The position numbers were made by a program, and so were the translations under genes. Source: CALECP01 sp964389925 (GTDB lineage: Bacteria; Chloroflexota; Anaerolineae; Promineifilales; Promineifilaceae). From it: a stretch of 64,000 nt of DNA. The number at the start of each line of letters is the position of its first letter. The stretch's first letter is position 1. The stretch spans positions 1-64,000 of the forward strand of contig CAYMGE010000016.1 in NCBI GenBank assembly GCA_964389925.1, in the 5' to 3' direction. A model generated the notes under the pieces. The model was not told the DNA's origin, did not search any database, and saw nothing but the letters and a program-made list of their open reading frames with translations. Below are positions 17,105 to 26,213 of this stretch, one piece after another.

Positions 17105-17899
17105 ATGACGCAAAAATTTTTGAACAAGGTCGCATTGGTGACAGGATCGGGACGGGGAATCGGCCGAGCTATCGCTCTCAAGTTCGCAAGTGAAGGGGCA
17201 GATATCGTTGTTAACTTTTTTCGCAATCGGGAGCCGGCGGAGCAGACGGCGGCCGAGATTCGCGCATTAGGGCGACGCGCCCATGTGGTCAAAGCCAACG
17301 TAGGTGACCTAGATCAGTTAGAACGCCTTTTTACCGAGACAAAAGAGACTTATGGTGGCCTTGATATACTGATTCATAACGCTGCCAGCGGCTATAATCG
17401 CCCAGCGATGCAGCAAAAACCTCGCGGCTGGGAATGGACAATGAATATCAATGCCCGTTCGCTCTTGTTTGGAGCGCAACATGCTGCGCCCATGATGCGT
17501 AAACGCGGCGGTGGTACGATCATTGCATTGTCGAGCTTGGGGTCAGTACGTGTCTTCCCTGATTACGTTGTTGTCGGTGCATCAAAGGCGGCAATTGAAT
17601 CGCTCGTGCGCTATTTAGCTGTTGAACTCGCGCCCGACAATATCAGTGTCAATGCAGTTGCGCCAGGTGTGGTGAAAACAGAGGCGTTAGAACGTTTCGC
17701 AGCCTATCGGGAAGCAAATGCGGGCGAACAAGATGTCTTGGCAAAGCTCGCAACGGCAACCCCGACAGGCCGATTAGCAACAATGGAAGAAGTCGCGGAA
17801 CTAGTCGCTTATCTTTGCACACCCGTGGCAAAAATGATTTGTGGGCAAATAATCGTGATGGATGGAGGGCAGTCGCTGGTTTGGGGGCAGAATGGATGA
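17105..17899 (+). CDS. fabL: Enoyl-ACP reductase of the FabL type (SDR family)
   Basis: A 264-residue short-chain dehydrogenase. The cofactor motif is TGSGRGIG (residues 13-20), followed by 'NAASGYNRPAM', 'WTMNINARSLLFGAQ' and 'SSLGSVRVFPDY'. The catalytic pair is spaced Tyr154-x6-Lys161, typical of enoyl-ACP reductases FabI and FabL, not the Tyr-x3-Lys of classical members. The block pattern follows Bacillus FabL, which uses NADPH to reduce enoyl-ACP in the last step of fatty-acid elongation and resists triclosan. ATG 17105 with AGGTAGGTG upstream is preferred over GTG 17099. The gene stands alone; other fatty-acid genes are elsewhere in the window. Confidence 0.78.
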   Translation: MTQKFLNKVALVTGSGRGIGRAIALKFASEGADIVVNFFRNREPAEQTAAEIRALGRRAHVVKANVGDLDQLERLFTETKETYGGLDILIHNAASGYNRPAMQQKPRGWEWTMNINARSLLFGAQHAAPMMRKRGGGTIIALSSLGSVRVFPDYVVVGASKAAIESLVRYLAVELAPDNISVNAVAPGVVKTEALERFAAYREANAGEQDVLAKLATATPTGRLATMEEVAELVAYLCTPVAKMICGQIIVMDGGQSLVWGQNG

Positions 17900-18163
17900 G
17901 GGCACCAAAACGGGTTGTTTGTATCTCAAGCCATCTCTTGATTGATCATTGCGTTAGTTCGGTAGCTTAATGCCTTACATGATGGGTTCTTGTAAATTAT
18001 AATAGGTATCTGACACGATGTAGTGAGAAATCTATACTGTGACTCCATATATGTTCGAGCAGGCACAGGCTGTTCGCAGATATGAGCGCATAGATTGTTC
18101 TATGACCCAGCTAGCGGCGGTTCTCAAGTGAACCTACCTGCTGCCCGTAGACGTACCGGAGGA

Positions 18164-20833
18164 ATGATGTTACGCAAAATCTTACTTTCTTTTTTGTTAT
18201 TGACTTTACTATTTGGCTGTGCGCCACTAAAAGAGGCGCAAGACGAGGAACCACAGATTGTTGACGAATCGGCCGAGTTCGCCCAAGCACTCGACAGTGC
18301 GCTCGTGGCTCGTTCGATGCCCGTTGCGAATCAGCCACCAGCCTTGATCGAGGATGCGGTTAGGATACCCGAGACAGATCAAGTGCCAATATCCCTTGAT
18401 GGGGTTGGGCGTTCGGCCGATACTCTAATCGCTGATATTGCCATTGAAGCAGACTACGAGCTATACCAAAAATTTGGTAGCGAAGCGGCAACCCGCAACT
18501 ATATCATTCAACTTATTAGCGATATAAGCGCGATCTACGAACGCGACGTTAACGTGCGTCTCAATCCATCTTTCATCCGTATTGCAACAAGTCCAAACGA
18601 TCCTTGGAGCTCGTCTTCGACTTCTGGCGCACTCCATGAACTACGAAATTACTGGAACACGAATGAAACCAATCGCCAACGTGCAGTGGTTCTACTATTG
18701 TCTGGGCGCAACCTAGGCGGTGGTATTGCTTACTTAGGCAGTGCCTGTTACGCCAACTATCAAGCGAATAATTCCTACGATTATGCTGTTGCCGCGAACT
18801 TAAACGGAACATATGACACCTCTCCGAGCAGCAATACATGGGATATCGTTGTCGTGGCACATGAATTAGGCCATTCGTTTAATAGCGAACATGCTCATTG
18901 CTATCGACGGAGTAATAATGAGTGGTATAGCAAATGCTATAATCAAGAAGATAGCTGCTATAGTGGGAATGTTGTCGCCTCAAACGGCACAATCATGAGC
19001 TATTGCCATCTCAATGGGGGCGATCAAAAGATAAACCCGCTCGCTTTTACTGATGGTGATCCGGCAATGACAAATGTTCTGCGTCAGTTTGCAGAATCAC
19101 GCTCTGATCAGAACACTTATGGCTGTTTGCGAATAGACGGCGATCCACAGCCCACCCCAACAAGCGAGCCACCGCCAACCGCAACACCGACCTCAAATGG
19201 AACGATTTTTATCGAGCAGGTTTGGACAGCTGATGCAAACGCGAATGTAAAAACGACCTTCAACCCCAATGATGTCATTCTCTACTATGCAGAGGTTGTC
19301 AATAGTAGCAATACATCACAATCAGCTTACTTTGAGTGGTCAGCGACCGGGCCATGTGGTTTCAGCGATGGCTGGGACGGTACACTAACGATATCTTCAG
19401 GTTCAAGCAACTGGTATTTAGATAGCACAATTCCATCAAATGCGTGTAGTGGTGTATACGATTATGAGGTCTCAGTCATATCTGATGGTCAGACTTACTC
19501 GGCCGATACAACCTTCATCGTCGGCTCAAATGCAACAAGCACACCACCACCGACCAATACCCCGCCTCCCCCAACGAATACACCTCCTGCACCGACAAAT
19601 ACGCCTCCTCCCACAGCAACACCAGACCCCGGCACAAATACGCTAGTCAGTCTCAGTCCATCATCTCAAACCGTCTCGGTAAATAGTGAAGCATGTGTTG
19701 ATGTCACAATTGCAGGCGCACCACAAACAGGTGGTTTCCAATTTGACCTGAGCTTCCCACCATCACTTTTGCAGATCACGAATATAACTGAAGGCGCGTT
19801 TTTGGGTAGCACAGGTCGCAACACCATCCCAGTTGATAACATCGACAACGCAAACGGTGTAGCGACATACGGCGGTGCCAGCTTTGGCAATCAGCCCGGC
19901 GCAAGTGGCAGCGGCATGTTGGCAACGGTGTGTTTTGAAGCACAGTCCGATGGCGTAGCAACGCTCGGCCTTTCTAACTCACAGCTTACAAATGTTGCAG
20001 GCGGCAACATTAACCACAACACGCAGGGTGGCAGTATCACGATCAGCAATTGTTACTGGGCTGACATGGACTGTGATGGTGATGTAGACATTGTGGATAT
20101 TCAGCTTGTAGCGAGCCGCTGGAATACCTCAACGAATAATGGCAATTACGATGCACGCTATGACCTTGATAACGATGGCGACATTGACATTGTAGATATA
20201 CAACGGATCGCGGCTCAATGGAACTGGCAAGCCGGCCGTTCTGAGGCCGCTTCATCGCCACCAAATATACCGGGCAGTAACGTGTCGCGTGGATCGTTGA
20301 CGCTCTCACTCGACTCAAATGAGCTAGATTTACAAATTGGAGACACTGTTACGGTCGGGCTTGATGTAACTGACGCGATGGCTCTCGCCGCGTTTCAAAC
20401 GACATTGTCCTATAACCCTGAACATCTTAGGGTGAACAGCGTGAGCTTAACCTCGTATCTGGCTAGTACAGGGCGTACCATCGTTCCACTCGACCCAGAT
20501 ATTAATCATTTAATAGGTAAAGTCTCGTTTGGTGCCGTATCTTTTGGGACACAACCCGCTATTGATGGTTCAGGAACGTTGGCACTCGTTGAGATTACAG
20601 CAATTGGGAATGGCAGCGATGCAATTGATGTGAACAGTTCAATTGCAACAGAGCCAAATGGGAATGAGCATACGATCAGTGAGCAAGATGGAATGATTAA
20701 CGTGTCCTCAACGCCGACCAATGTCAGCATGGGACGCTCAGGAACGACAAACGTGCCTTATGGTGTCGTCGTTCTAATTGCATTGATGAGCATTACGCTG
20801 GTCAGCTTCGTCTGGCTCCGTCGTATAGTTTAG
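18164..20833 (+). CDS. Metzincin-like lipoprotein with cohesin, dockerin, cohesin modules
   Basis: An 889-residue surface protein. ATG 18164 follows GGAGGA, and a lipobox (LLFGC) ends the signal peptide. The protease part has HExxHxxNxxH (His233, Glu234, His237, His243) and a Met-turn 'IMSY', as in metzincins. A first Pro/Thr linker, a beta-sandwich and a second linker (NTPPPPTNTPP) follow. Then comes a cohesin-like domain (about 490-620), a type I dockerin with two calcium loops (DMDCDGDVDIVDIQ and DLDNDGDIDIVDIQ, about 632-686), a second cohesin-like domain and a C-terminal helix. One chain thus carries both halves of a cohesin-dockerin pair. No cellulase is near. Confidence 0.83.
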   Translation: MMLRKILLSFLLLTLLFGCAPLKEAQDEEPQIVDESAEFAQALDSALVARSMPVANQPPALIEDAVRIPETDQVPISLDGVGRSADTLIADIAIEADYELYQKFGSEAATRNYIIQLISDISAIYERDVNVRLNPSFIRIATSPNDPWSSSSTSGALHELRNYWNTNETNRQRAVVLLLSGRNLGGGIAYLGSACYANYQANNSYDYAVAANLNGTYDTSPSSNTWDIVVVAHELGHSFNSEHAHCYRRSNNEWYSKCYNQEDSCYSGNVVASNGTIMSYCHLNGGDQKINPLAFTDGDPAMTNVLRQFAESRSDQNTYGCLRIDGDPQPTPTSEPPPTATPTSNGTIFIEQVWTADANANVKTTFNPNDVILYYAEVVNSSNTSQSAYFEWSATGPCGFSDGWDGTLTISSGSSNWYLDSTIPSNACSGVYDYEVSVISDGQTYSADTTFIVGSNATSTPPPTNTPPPPTNTPPAPTNTPPPTATPDPGTNTLVSLSPSSQTVSVNSEACVDVTIAGAPQTGGFQFDLSFPPSLLQITNITEGAFLGSTGRNTIPVDNIDNANGVATYGGASFGNQPGASGSGMLATVCFEAQSDGVATLGLSNSQLTNVAGGNINHNTQGGSITISNCYWADMDCDGDVDIVDIQLVASRWNTSTNNGNYDARYDLDNDGDIDIVDIQRIAAQWNWQAGRSEAASSPPNIPGSNVSRGSLTLSLDSNELDLQIGDTVTVGLDVTDAMALAAFQTTLSYNPEHLRVNSVSLTSYLASTGRTIVPLDPDINHLIGKVSFGAVSFGTQPAIDGSGTLALVEITAIGNGSDAIDVNSSIATEPNGNEHTISEQDGMINVSSTPTNVSMGRSGTTNVPYGVVVLIALMSITLVSFVWLRRIV

Positions 20834-20899
20834 AATTTACGCAGGGAATGTTTACCACAGCTATCAAAACGGTTGTGGTAAACATTTGTCGGCAAAATC

Positions 20900-22036
20900 T
20901 CACAGCCAATCCCAATCCATACTGGCCTTATGCACTTGGCGCGCCTCGGCCGTCAATGGAAGGCTCTGTCCTGTGACGCGCTTGGCAAAGCGTAGCCCAG
21001 ATTCCAACGCGCCTTCGATCAATCCACCATTGGTGTATGAGGTCTCCGATGAAATAAAGTCAAGCCTTCCATTCCACACATCGCCGGCTGGCACGCTTAG
21101 ACCATAGTTAGGGTGGCGGGTCTGGGGTTTCTGATCGGCCGACCCCGCCGTAAATTCTTCAGCACTCCAATCTTGTAAATGTGTTGTTCTCGGCCGAGTT
21201 GCCTCTTCACCAAACAAAAGACCCAATTGCTCGGTTGCCCTTCTCGTTAGTTCAGCATGTCCCATATCTTTACGCCCCGCTGAATCGATTCCAACAAACC
21301 CAAACAAACAGTACAGCTCACCTGTGTCTGGGGACGCATCGTGTATCTCGATCAACGGCCCTCGCTGACTAATCGCTGTGCCACACAAACCATTGTCCCG
21401 CCAGAATGGCCGCTCATAGACAGCAAAAAACTTGGCATGTCCTGCCATCCATGTCGGCGTTTCGCGCAATAGGTGCATCGCATCTTTTGGTAACGCTGGA
21501 TTGTATGTCAACTCGGCAGCAAGGCGCGGTGGCATAGCAATGGCAACCTGCTTGGCCTCTATTCGCAGTGCTTCTGTTCCGTGTGCAACATCGACTTTGA
21601 TCAGACCGCCTTCACTTGACAGTCCCGTTACTGTATGCGCCAAACGCTTGTTTGTGTCGGGAATCTCGGCCGCAATCGCGTCAACTAACGCACTGACTCC
21701 ACCCTGTATGCGCCACGAGCCTGTCATTGGAGAGGGGGCATTATGTCTCATGACTGCACCATTTGGCTGTTGAAACAAAAGCGCACCTTGACTGTACTGT
21801 TCGTAATGTGGAATGCCAAATCGGTTAAGCAACGTCGCCACAACTAACTGCCCTGACCATATCCACGAGGGGCCGAGATCACAGTTTGCGCCGCTATCTC
21901 TCTCAACGGTCAGAACACGTCCTCCAAATCGGCCGCGTGCCTCCAAAAGCGTCGCATTCAGCCCAACGCGGTTCAATTGCCACGTCGCAATCAACCCACT
22001 TAACCCGCCCCCAATGATTATGATGTCACTTTTCAT
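20900..22036 (-). CDS. Flavin-containing amine oxidase
   Basis: A 378-residue FAD enzyme of the monoamine oxidase family. The dinucleotide fold is at the start (IIIIGGGLSGLIA), then 'LEARGRFGGRV' and the C-terminal FAD segment 'SYTNGGLIEGALESGLRFA'. It probably oxidises an amine or acts as a related desaturase; the substrate is unknown. ATG 22036 starts seven bases after the CYTH gene's stop with GAGAGGC in front, so it is the last gene of a four-gene operon. The ORF could extend upstream to 22090 but would then overlap the CYTH gene. Confidence 0.85.
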   Translation of the reverse strand: MKSDIIIIGGGLSGLIATWQLNRVGLNATLLEARGRFGGRVLTVERDSGANCDLGPSWIWSGQLVVATLLNRFGIPHYEQYSQGALLFQQPNGAVMRHNAPSPMTGSWRIQGGVSALVDAIAAEIPDTNKRLAHTVTGLSSEGGLIKVDVAHGTEALRIEAKQVAIAMPPRLAAELTYNPALPKDAMHLLRETPTWMAGHAKFFAVYERPFWRDNGLCGTAISQRGPLIEIHDASPDTGELYCLFGFVGIDSAGRKDMGHAELTRRATEQLGLLFGEEATRPRTTHLQDWSAEEFTAGSADQKPQTRHPNYGLSVPAGDVWNGRLDFISSETSYTNGGLIEGALESGLRFAKRVTGQSLPLTAEARQVHKASMDWDWL

Positions 22037-22043
22037 GTGCCTC

Positions 22044-22637
22044 TCAAAGAATATCAGCGACAGAAATGGCGCGATTCTCAAAATTTGCAAAGGTCAGGTC
22101 TTGTAATTCAAGGTCGTGGTGCGTATTGAGTTGTGCAAAGAGGCCTAAATAGTTTGTAAGAATGCGCTCGTCCCACGCTAAGTCCAATTGGTCGGCAACG
22201 GTGCATATATCTTCTTCAGCCCCTTCTAGCTCGATAAAATCACCATATGGCATCTCATCTAGCACGATTTCAACGTCGCCAAGTTGAAACGTTTCACGGT
22301 ATTTCTCATAGGTTTGGCGTGGGATAAAGCCGATGCGGTGTAGGAGAAGATCGGCCGAGTCAAAATCACTTACCTCAAACTCTATCTCTTCACGAACTCT
22401 TGCCTGTGACTGGCTAATATCTGTGTTTGGTGGCACACCCTTAAACGTCATCTTCGCCTTCTTATCCTGCCGTAATCGCAACATCGCGCCACGCACCGCC
22501 AGACCATCCCACATATTGTCATAGCGAATGTTGCGCTCATAGACACGTTCTTTTTTGAGCGTGCTACCCGCTGCAATCACACGCTTTCGCACCATTGCTA
22601 AGTCAGTCACATAAAATTTAACTTCGATTTCAAGCAT
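22044..22637 (-). CDS. CYTH domain protein (class IV adenylate cyclase/CyaB-like)
   Basis: A 197-residue CYTH-fold enzyme. The ExExK signature appears as 'EIEVKFYV' at residues 3-10, and the expected charged strands follow: 'LRLRQDKKAKMTFKG', 'REEIEFEVSDF' and 'VEIVLDEMPYGDFIELEG'. Family members hydrolyse inorganic triphosphates or thiamine triphosphate, or make cyclic AMP. The sequence alone does not tell which. It lies 19 bases after the biotin carrier gene and seven before the amine oxidase, in one operon. Confidence 0.85.
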   Translation of the reverse strand: MLEIEVKFYVTDLAMVRKRVIAAGSTLKKERVYERNIRYDNMWDGLAVRGAMLRLRQDKKAKMTFKGVPPNTDISQSQARVREEIEFEVSDFDSADLLLHRIGFIPRQTYEKYRETFQLGDVEIVLDEMPYGDFIELEGAEEDICTVADQLDLAWDERILTNYLGLFAQLNTHHDLELQDLTFANFENRAISVADIL

Positions 22638-22656
22638 AATTTGGTCGTTTGCGTGC

Positions 22657-23166
22657 CTATTCTACATCGCCAACTACGACAAGTTTTTGACCTTTTTCCA
22701 CAGAGGCTCCAGCATTTACCTCAACTTTTAAGACAATGCCAGTACGCGGTGATTTTAGTTCATTTTCCATCTTCATTGACTCAAGGATGACCAACGTTTG
22801 TCCCTTCTCAACTTCTTGACCTGTTTCAACAGGAATGGCAATAATCAAGCCCGGCATCGGTGATTTGATCGTCACCTCGCCCATGTTGGCTTCGGCCGCC
22901 TGCTTTGCCTGTGCCACCCGATAGGTGAGCTGATCTTGCACCAAAACGGTGTGCGCTTCACCACCAATAACGACATCGTAGGTGTCTTTTTCGGCCGATC
23001 CCACTACCACTGCATCATAACTGTGATTGTTCAAAATCAGCGAACTTTTGTTCACTGCAACCTCATCCGACTTAACTGACATCACCTCGCCGTTCACTCT
23101 CACACTGCCATCTCTCGCAATCTCAACTTCAAGCGTCTGTTCATCTATTGTTGCGTAGTATTTCAT
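22657..23166 (-). CDS. Biotin/lipoyl carrier subunit of an acyl-CoA carboxylase
   Basis: A 169-residue biotin carrier protein. A less conserved N-terminal half leads to a complete biotinyl domain (about 95-169) with the biotinylated lysine in 'ILESMKMENELKSP'. Its start overlaps the biotin carboxylase stop by one base (TGATG), so translation is coupled. It would carry CO2 from the carboxylase to a carboxyltransferase, which is not encoded in this window. The size and long N-terminus fit acetyl- or propionyl-CoA carboxylase alpha subunits that have split in two. Confidence 0.88.
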   Translation of the reverse strand: MKYYATIDEQTLEVEIARDGSVRVNGEVMSVKSDEVAVNKSSLILNNHSYDAVVVGSAEKDTYDVVIGGEAHTVLVQDQLTYRVAQAKQAAEANMGEVTIKSPMPGLIIAIPVETGQEVEKGQTLVILESMKMENELKSPRTGIVLKVEVNAGASVEKGQKLVVVGDVE

Positions 23167-24668
23167 CAAGCTCTCCCAAACGACTTCCAAGCTGTACGGC
23201 GCGGTTGTCGTTGTACTGACTTTTGACCATTTGACGACGTGTTAGACCAATTATGCATCGCCAAAACTGCCGCAACCGCTGCTGCAACCCGCTCTGTGCG
23301 CTCATAACTATCCATGCTGAACTGTTTTTCGACATAAGATGTGTCAAATGCGCCAGAATGAAAATCGGGGTTATTGAGCATGTGTCGATGGAATGGGATG
23401 TTGGTGATGACTCCCGTGATTTGATATTCATCAAGCGCACGCAGCGTTCGCGCAATCGCCTCATCGCGGGTTGCGCCATAACAAATCAGCTTGCTAATCA
23501 TCGGGTCGTAGTAGGGTGTAATTTCATACCCTGCAAACACGCCTGTATCAACACGTACACCACCGCCTGTAGGCAGTTCAATGTGGGTCAGCTTGCCCGT
23601 AGAGGGCATGTAGTTGCTAAATGGGTCTTCGGCATTGATGCGACATTCAATCGCCCAGCCTTGTGGTGCAATCTCATCTTGTGACCATGCCAATGGTTCT
23701 CCCATTGCCGCCTTCAACTGCTCCTTTACCAAATCGACCCCATAGACCAACTCGGTGACGGGATGCTCCACCTGCAAACGTGTGTTCATTTCGAGGAAGT
23801 AAAAGCTGCCATCGTTGTCCATTAAGAACTCGATGGTTCCAACGCCAACATAGTTGATCTCTTTGGCAAGCGCGGTGCTGACGGCTCCCATCTCGGCGCG
23901 AGTCTTAGGTGTGACAGCAATGGAAGGAGCTTCCTCGATCAACTTTTGATGACGACGTTGCAGTGAGCATTCGCGTTCACCAAAGTGAACAGCGTTGCCG
24001 TGTGAGTCACTCAGAAGCTGGATTTCGATGTGACGGCCGTTTTGGATCAACTTCTCTAAATAGACTGTTCCATCACCAAACGCAGCCGTTGCCTCGCGGC
24101 GTGCGCCAGCGATGGCCGATTCGAGTTGATCGGCCGAAAATACCGGCCGCATCCCCTTCCCACCGCCACCCGCGCTCGCCTTCACAAGTAGCGGAAACCC
24201 AATCTCATGCCCCGCTGCAATCAATTCTTCATCTGTGCTGCCCGGAGACGTGCCGGGAACGATGGGAACACCCGCTGCTTTTGCCGTTTCACGCGCAGTT
24301 TGCTTGTCACCCATAACCGTGATGGCGTGAGGAGGAGGGCCGATGAAAACGATGTCTGCATCGTAACACGCTTGGGCAAAGTCAGCGCGTTCAGCGAGAA
24401 AGCCATAGCCGGGATGGATCGCTTCTGCACCTGACGCTTTGGCGACATTGAGCAACTTGTCGATCACTAGGTAGGATTCGGCCGATAACGCCCCCCCAAT
24501 ATGATACGCTTCATCTGCATACCGCACGTGTGGCGCAGTGCGATCTGCATCTGAGTAAACGGCAACCGTCTCGATCCCCATATCTCGACAGCCGCGCATA
24601 ATCCGCACGGCAATCTCGCCGCGGTTGGCGACAAGTACCTTCTTGAATGGTCGAATGTGTAGACTCAT
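23166..24668 (-). CDS. accC: Biotin carboxylase subunit
   Basis: A 500-residue ATP-grasp enzyme, complete across the family: 'KVLVANRGEIAVRIMRGCRD' at the start, the glycine loop 'KASAGGGGKGMR', 'HFGERECSLQRRHQKLIEEA', 'FLEMNTRLQVEHPVTE' and 'ECRINAED'. It carboxylates biotin with bicarbonate and ATP for acyl-CoA carboxylation. The last 40 residues beyond the usual end (Ser/Asn/Gln/Arg rich) are unlike the family and may be a short linker left from a fused ancestor, since the carrier gene follows with a one-base overlap. It heads the four-gene operon. Confidence 0.92.
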   Translation of the reverse strand: MSLHIRPFKKVLVANRGEIAVRIMRGCRDMGIETVAVYSDADRTAPHVRYADEAYHIGGALSAESYLVIDKLLNVAKASGAEAIHPGYGFLAERADFAQACYDADIVFIGPPPHAITVMGDKQTARETAKAAGVPIVPGTSPGSTDEELIAAGHEIGFPLLVKASAGGGGKGMRPVFSADQLESAIAGARREATAAFGDGTVYLEKLIQNGRHIEIQLLSDSHGNAVHFGERECSLQRRHQKLIEEAPSIAVTPKTRAEMGAVSTALAKEINYVGVGTIEFLMDNDGSFYFLEMNTRLQVEHPVTELVYGVDLVKEQLKAAMGEPLAWSQDEIAPQGWAIECRINAEDPFSNYMPSTGKLTHIELPTGGGVRVDTGVFAGYEITPYYDPMISKLICYGATRDEAIARTLRALDEYQITGVITNIPFHRHMLNNPDFHSGAFDTSYVEKQFSMDSYERTERVAAAVAAVLAMHNWSNTSSNGQKSVQRQPRRTAWKSFGRA

Positions 24669-24680
24669 AGCTGATAATAA

Positions 24681-24845
24681 TTATGTAGGACGTTTAATGT
24701 TTGGCTCAACATGGCTGGTGACCTCCTCAACAATAAAGGCAGCATTCGGCATCTCAGAGATAGGCCAAGCCAACCACATTTTTGTAAAACCCAACAGCCT
24801 ACGCAAGGTCACGGGCAATGATAGAAATCTGTCCTATTTTTGATG
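24681..24845 (-). pseudogene. VOC (glyoxalase-like) gene remnant
   Basis: The minus strand reads 'IGQISIIARDLA', a TAG stop, then 'AVGFYKNVVGLAYL', which is the opening of a VOC domain. In a neighbouring frame 'EMPNAAFIVEEVTSHVEP' and 'NIKRPT' follow and end at a TAA (24683-24681). So the start of a glyoxalase-like gene is joined to a short out-of-frame end, with the middle gone. It shows a nonsense change plus an internal deletion. No start codon remains. Confidence 0.45.
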
Positions 24846-24918
24846 GAGACTCTAATTGGGAAGGATTGTACCTCGTAGAGGGAAATAGGTCAGGAGTGCA
24901 TTGAGTTGCGTAGAAAAA

Positions 24919-24953
24919 GAAAACCCGCAGGGGAATAATACGCCCTGCGGGTC
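24919..24953 (-). terminator. Terminator of the small coiled-coil gene
   Basis: A ten-base perfect stem (ACCCGCAGGG/CCCTGCGGGT) with a ten-base loop at 24923-24952 is followed by a T-run on the minus strand, 37 bases past the small gene's stop. Confidence 0.8.
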
Positions 24954-24988
24954 TGTGAAGGGAGGGAAGGGAAGGAGGAATAAATTAA

Positions 24989-25222
24989 CTAATTGAGGCC
25001 AGCAAATGCGTCCCGTAAACCGACGGGTGGTAGTTCGTTCATGCCAAGCTCATTTTCAAGCTGCGTAATTTTACGTGCTAATCGGCCGATTATCAAATCA
25101 CGCGCCCTAACCTTTGTTTTCAAGAGTGCAATAAGCTCTGACATATCGCTCGTTTGCTTTTCGAGATGCTCGATAATCGTTTCTGCAATATCAAGTTCGG
25201 CGAATGGACTTAAATTTTCCAT
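24989..25222 (-). CDS. Small coiled-coil protein, function unknown
   Basis: A 77-residue protein with an excellent ribosome binding site (GGAGG, eight bases before ATG) and its own terminator, so it is a real gene. Residues 12-58 are strongly helical with heptads of Leu and Ile (IIEHLEKQTSDMSELIALLK, RLARKITQLENELG). It resembles small coiled-coil proteins such as SlyX or ZapB only in kind; I recognise no family. It could bind a partner through its coil. It faces away from the response regulator gene, with a shared 290-base upstream region. Confidence 0.65.
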   Translation of the reverse strand: MENLSPFAELDIAETIIEHLEKQTSDMSELIALLKTKVRARDLIIGRLARKITQLENELGMNELPPVGLRDAFAGLN

Positions 25223-25511
25223 GCTGTGCCTCCGAAATTGTTAACGGTTTCTGAACCGTCATCATTCTATCTATTCGTGGTGAGTGTTGGCTTAACTGCA
25301 TATAAGTAAACACTGCATACTTCTGTTTGGTCGCCTGTTGTCTTCCTCACTATTATAGTATAAGGATACCGGTCTATTCCTTACAGAACAGTTAACCAAA
25401 TGACAGCGCAAACGTTTTATAAAGTACTTCCGCTAAAATGCTTGTGCAGATTTACAGCCGCATACCCCTATAACGAATGTGGGTGGCAAAAAGTTCCAAA
25501 GGTTTTAGAAA

Positions 25512-26213
25512 ATGGAAGAAATTCTAATTGTTGATGATGAAGCGTCGGTGGTGGAAGTCGTTTCGCTCTATTTGAAGCGAGATGGCTATCGTGTGCGACA
25601 AGCATATGATGGCAACGGCGCGTTACAGGCAGTGCGTGAAAGAGTGCCAAGTCTGATCGTTTTAGATTTAATGTTGCCAAAAGTGGATGGCATGGAGGTC
25701 TTGCGTCGTATTCGTGAGGAGTTGCAGCTAGATGTACCTGTCATCATGCTAACGGCAAGAGGGCAAGAGATTGACCGCGTTTATGGGCTGGAAATGGGTG
25801 CAGATGATTATGTCACAAAGCCTTTTTCACCCATTGAGCTAGTGGCACGGGTTAAGGCGGTGTTGCGGCGTGTAAATGGTACGACAAAAAATGGAGTTGA
25901 GCGGCCGATTGAATTTAAGGATTTGAGGGTTGATCCAACATCACGCAATGTGACAGCTTATGGCACGGCGACAGAGTTAACAGCAACCGAGTTCAATTTG
26001 TTGCAGTTTATGGCAACTCGGCCGAATCAAGTTTTTTCGCGTAAACAACTGCTCGAACATGTTTGGGGCTTTTCCGACTTTGTAGACCCTAGCACCGTCA
26101 CTGTGCATATCCGCCGCTTGCGTGAAAAGATTGAACAAGACCCTAGCAATCCACGTTGGCTGCAAACCGTTTGGGGTGTTGGCTATAAGTTTGAGCCGGG
26201 AGACACAATATGA
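25512..26213 (+). CDS. OmpR-family response regulator
   Basis: A 233-residue DNA-binding regulator. The receiver has acidic residues at Asp8/Asp9, phospho-acceptor Asp52 in 'IVLDLMLP' and the switch Lys103 in 'YVTKPFSP'. From about residue 135 an OmpR/PhoB winged helix follows, ending 'WLQTVWGVGYKFEPG'. Its stop overlaps the kinase start by four bases (ATGA), so the pair is a coupled two-component system. Targets are unknown; the linked small gene on the other strand and the envelope genes nearby are candidates. Confidence 0.93.
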   Translation: MEEILIVDDEASVVEVVSLYLKRDGYRVRQAYDGNGALQAVRERVPSLIVLDLMLPKVDGMEVLRRIREELQLDVPVIMLTARGQEIDRVYGLEMGADDYVTKPFSPIELVARVKAVLRRVNGTTKNGVERPIEFKDLRVDPTSRNVTAYGTATELTATEFNLLQFMATRPNQVFSRKQLLEHVWGFSDFVDPSTVTVHIRRLREKIEQDPSNPRWLQTVWGVGYKFEPGDTI

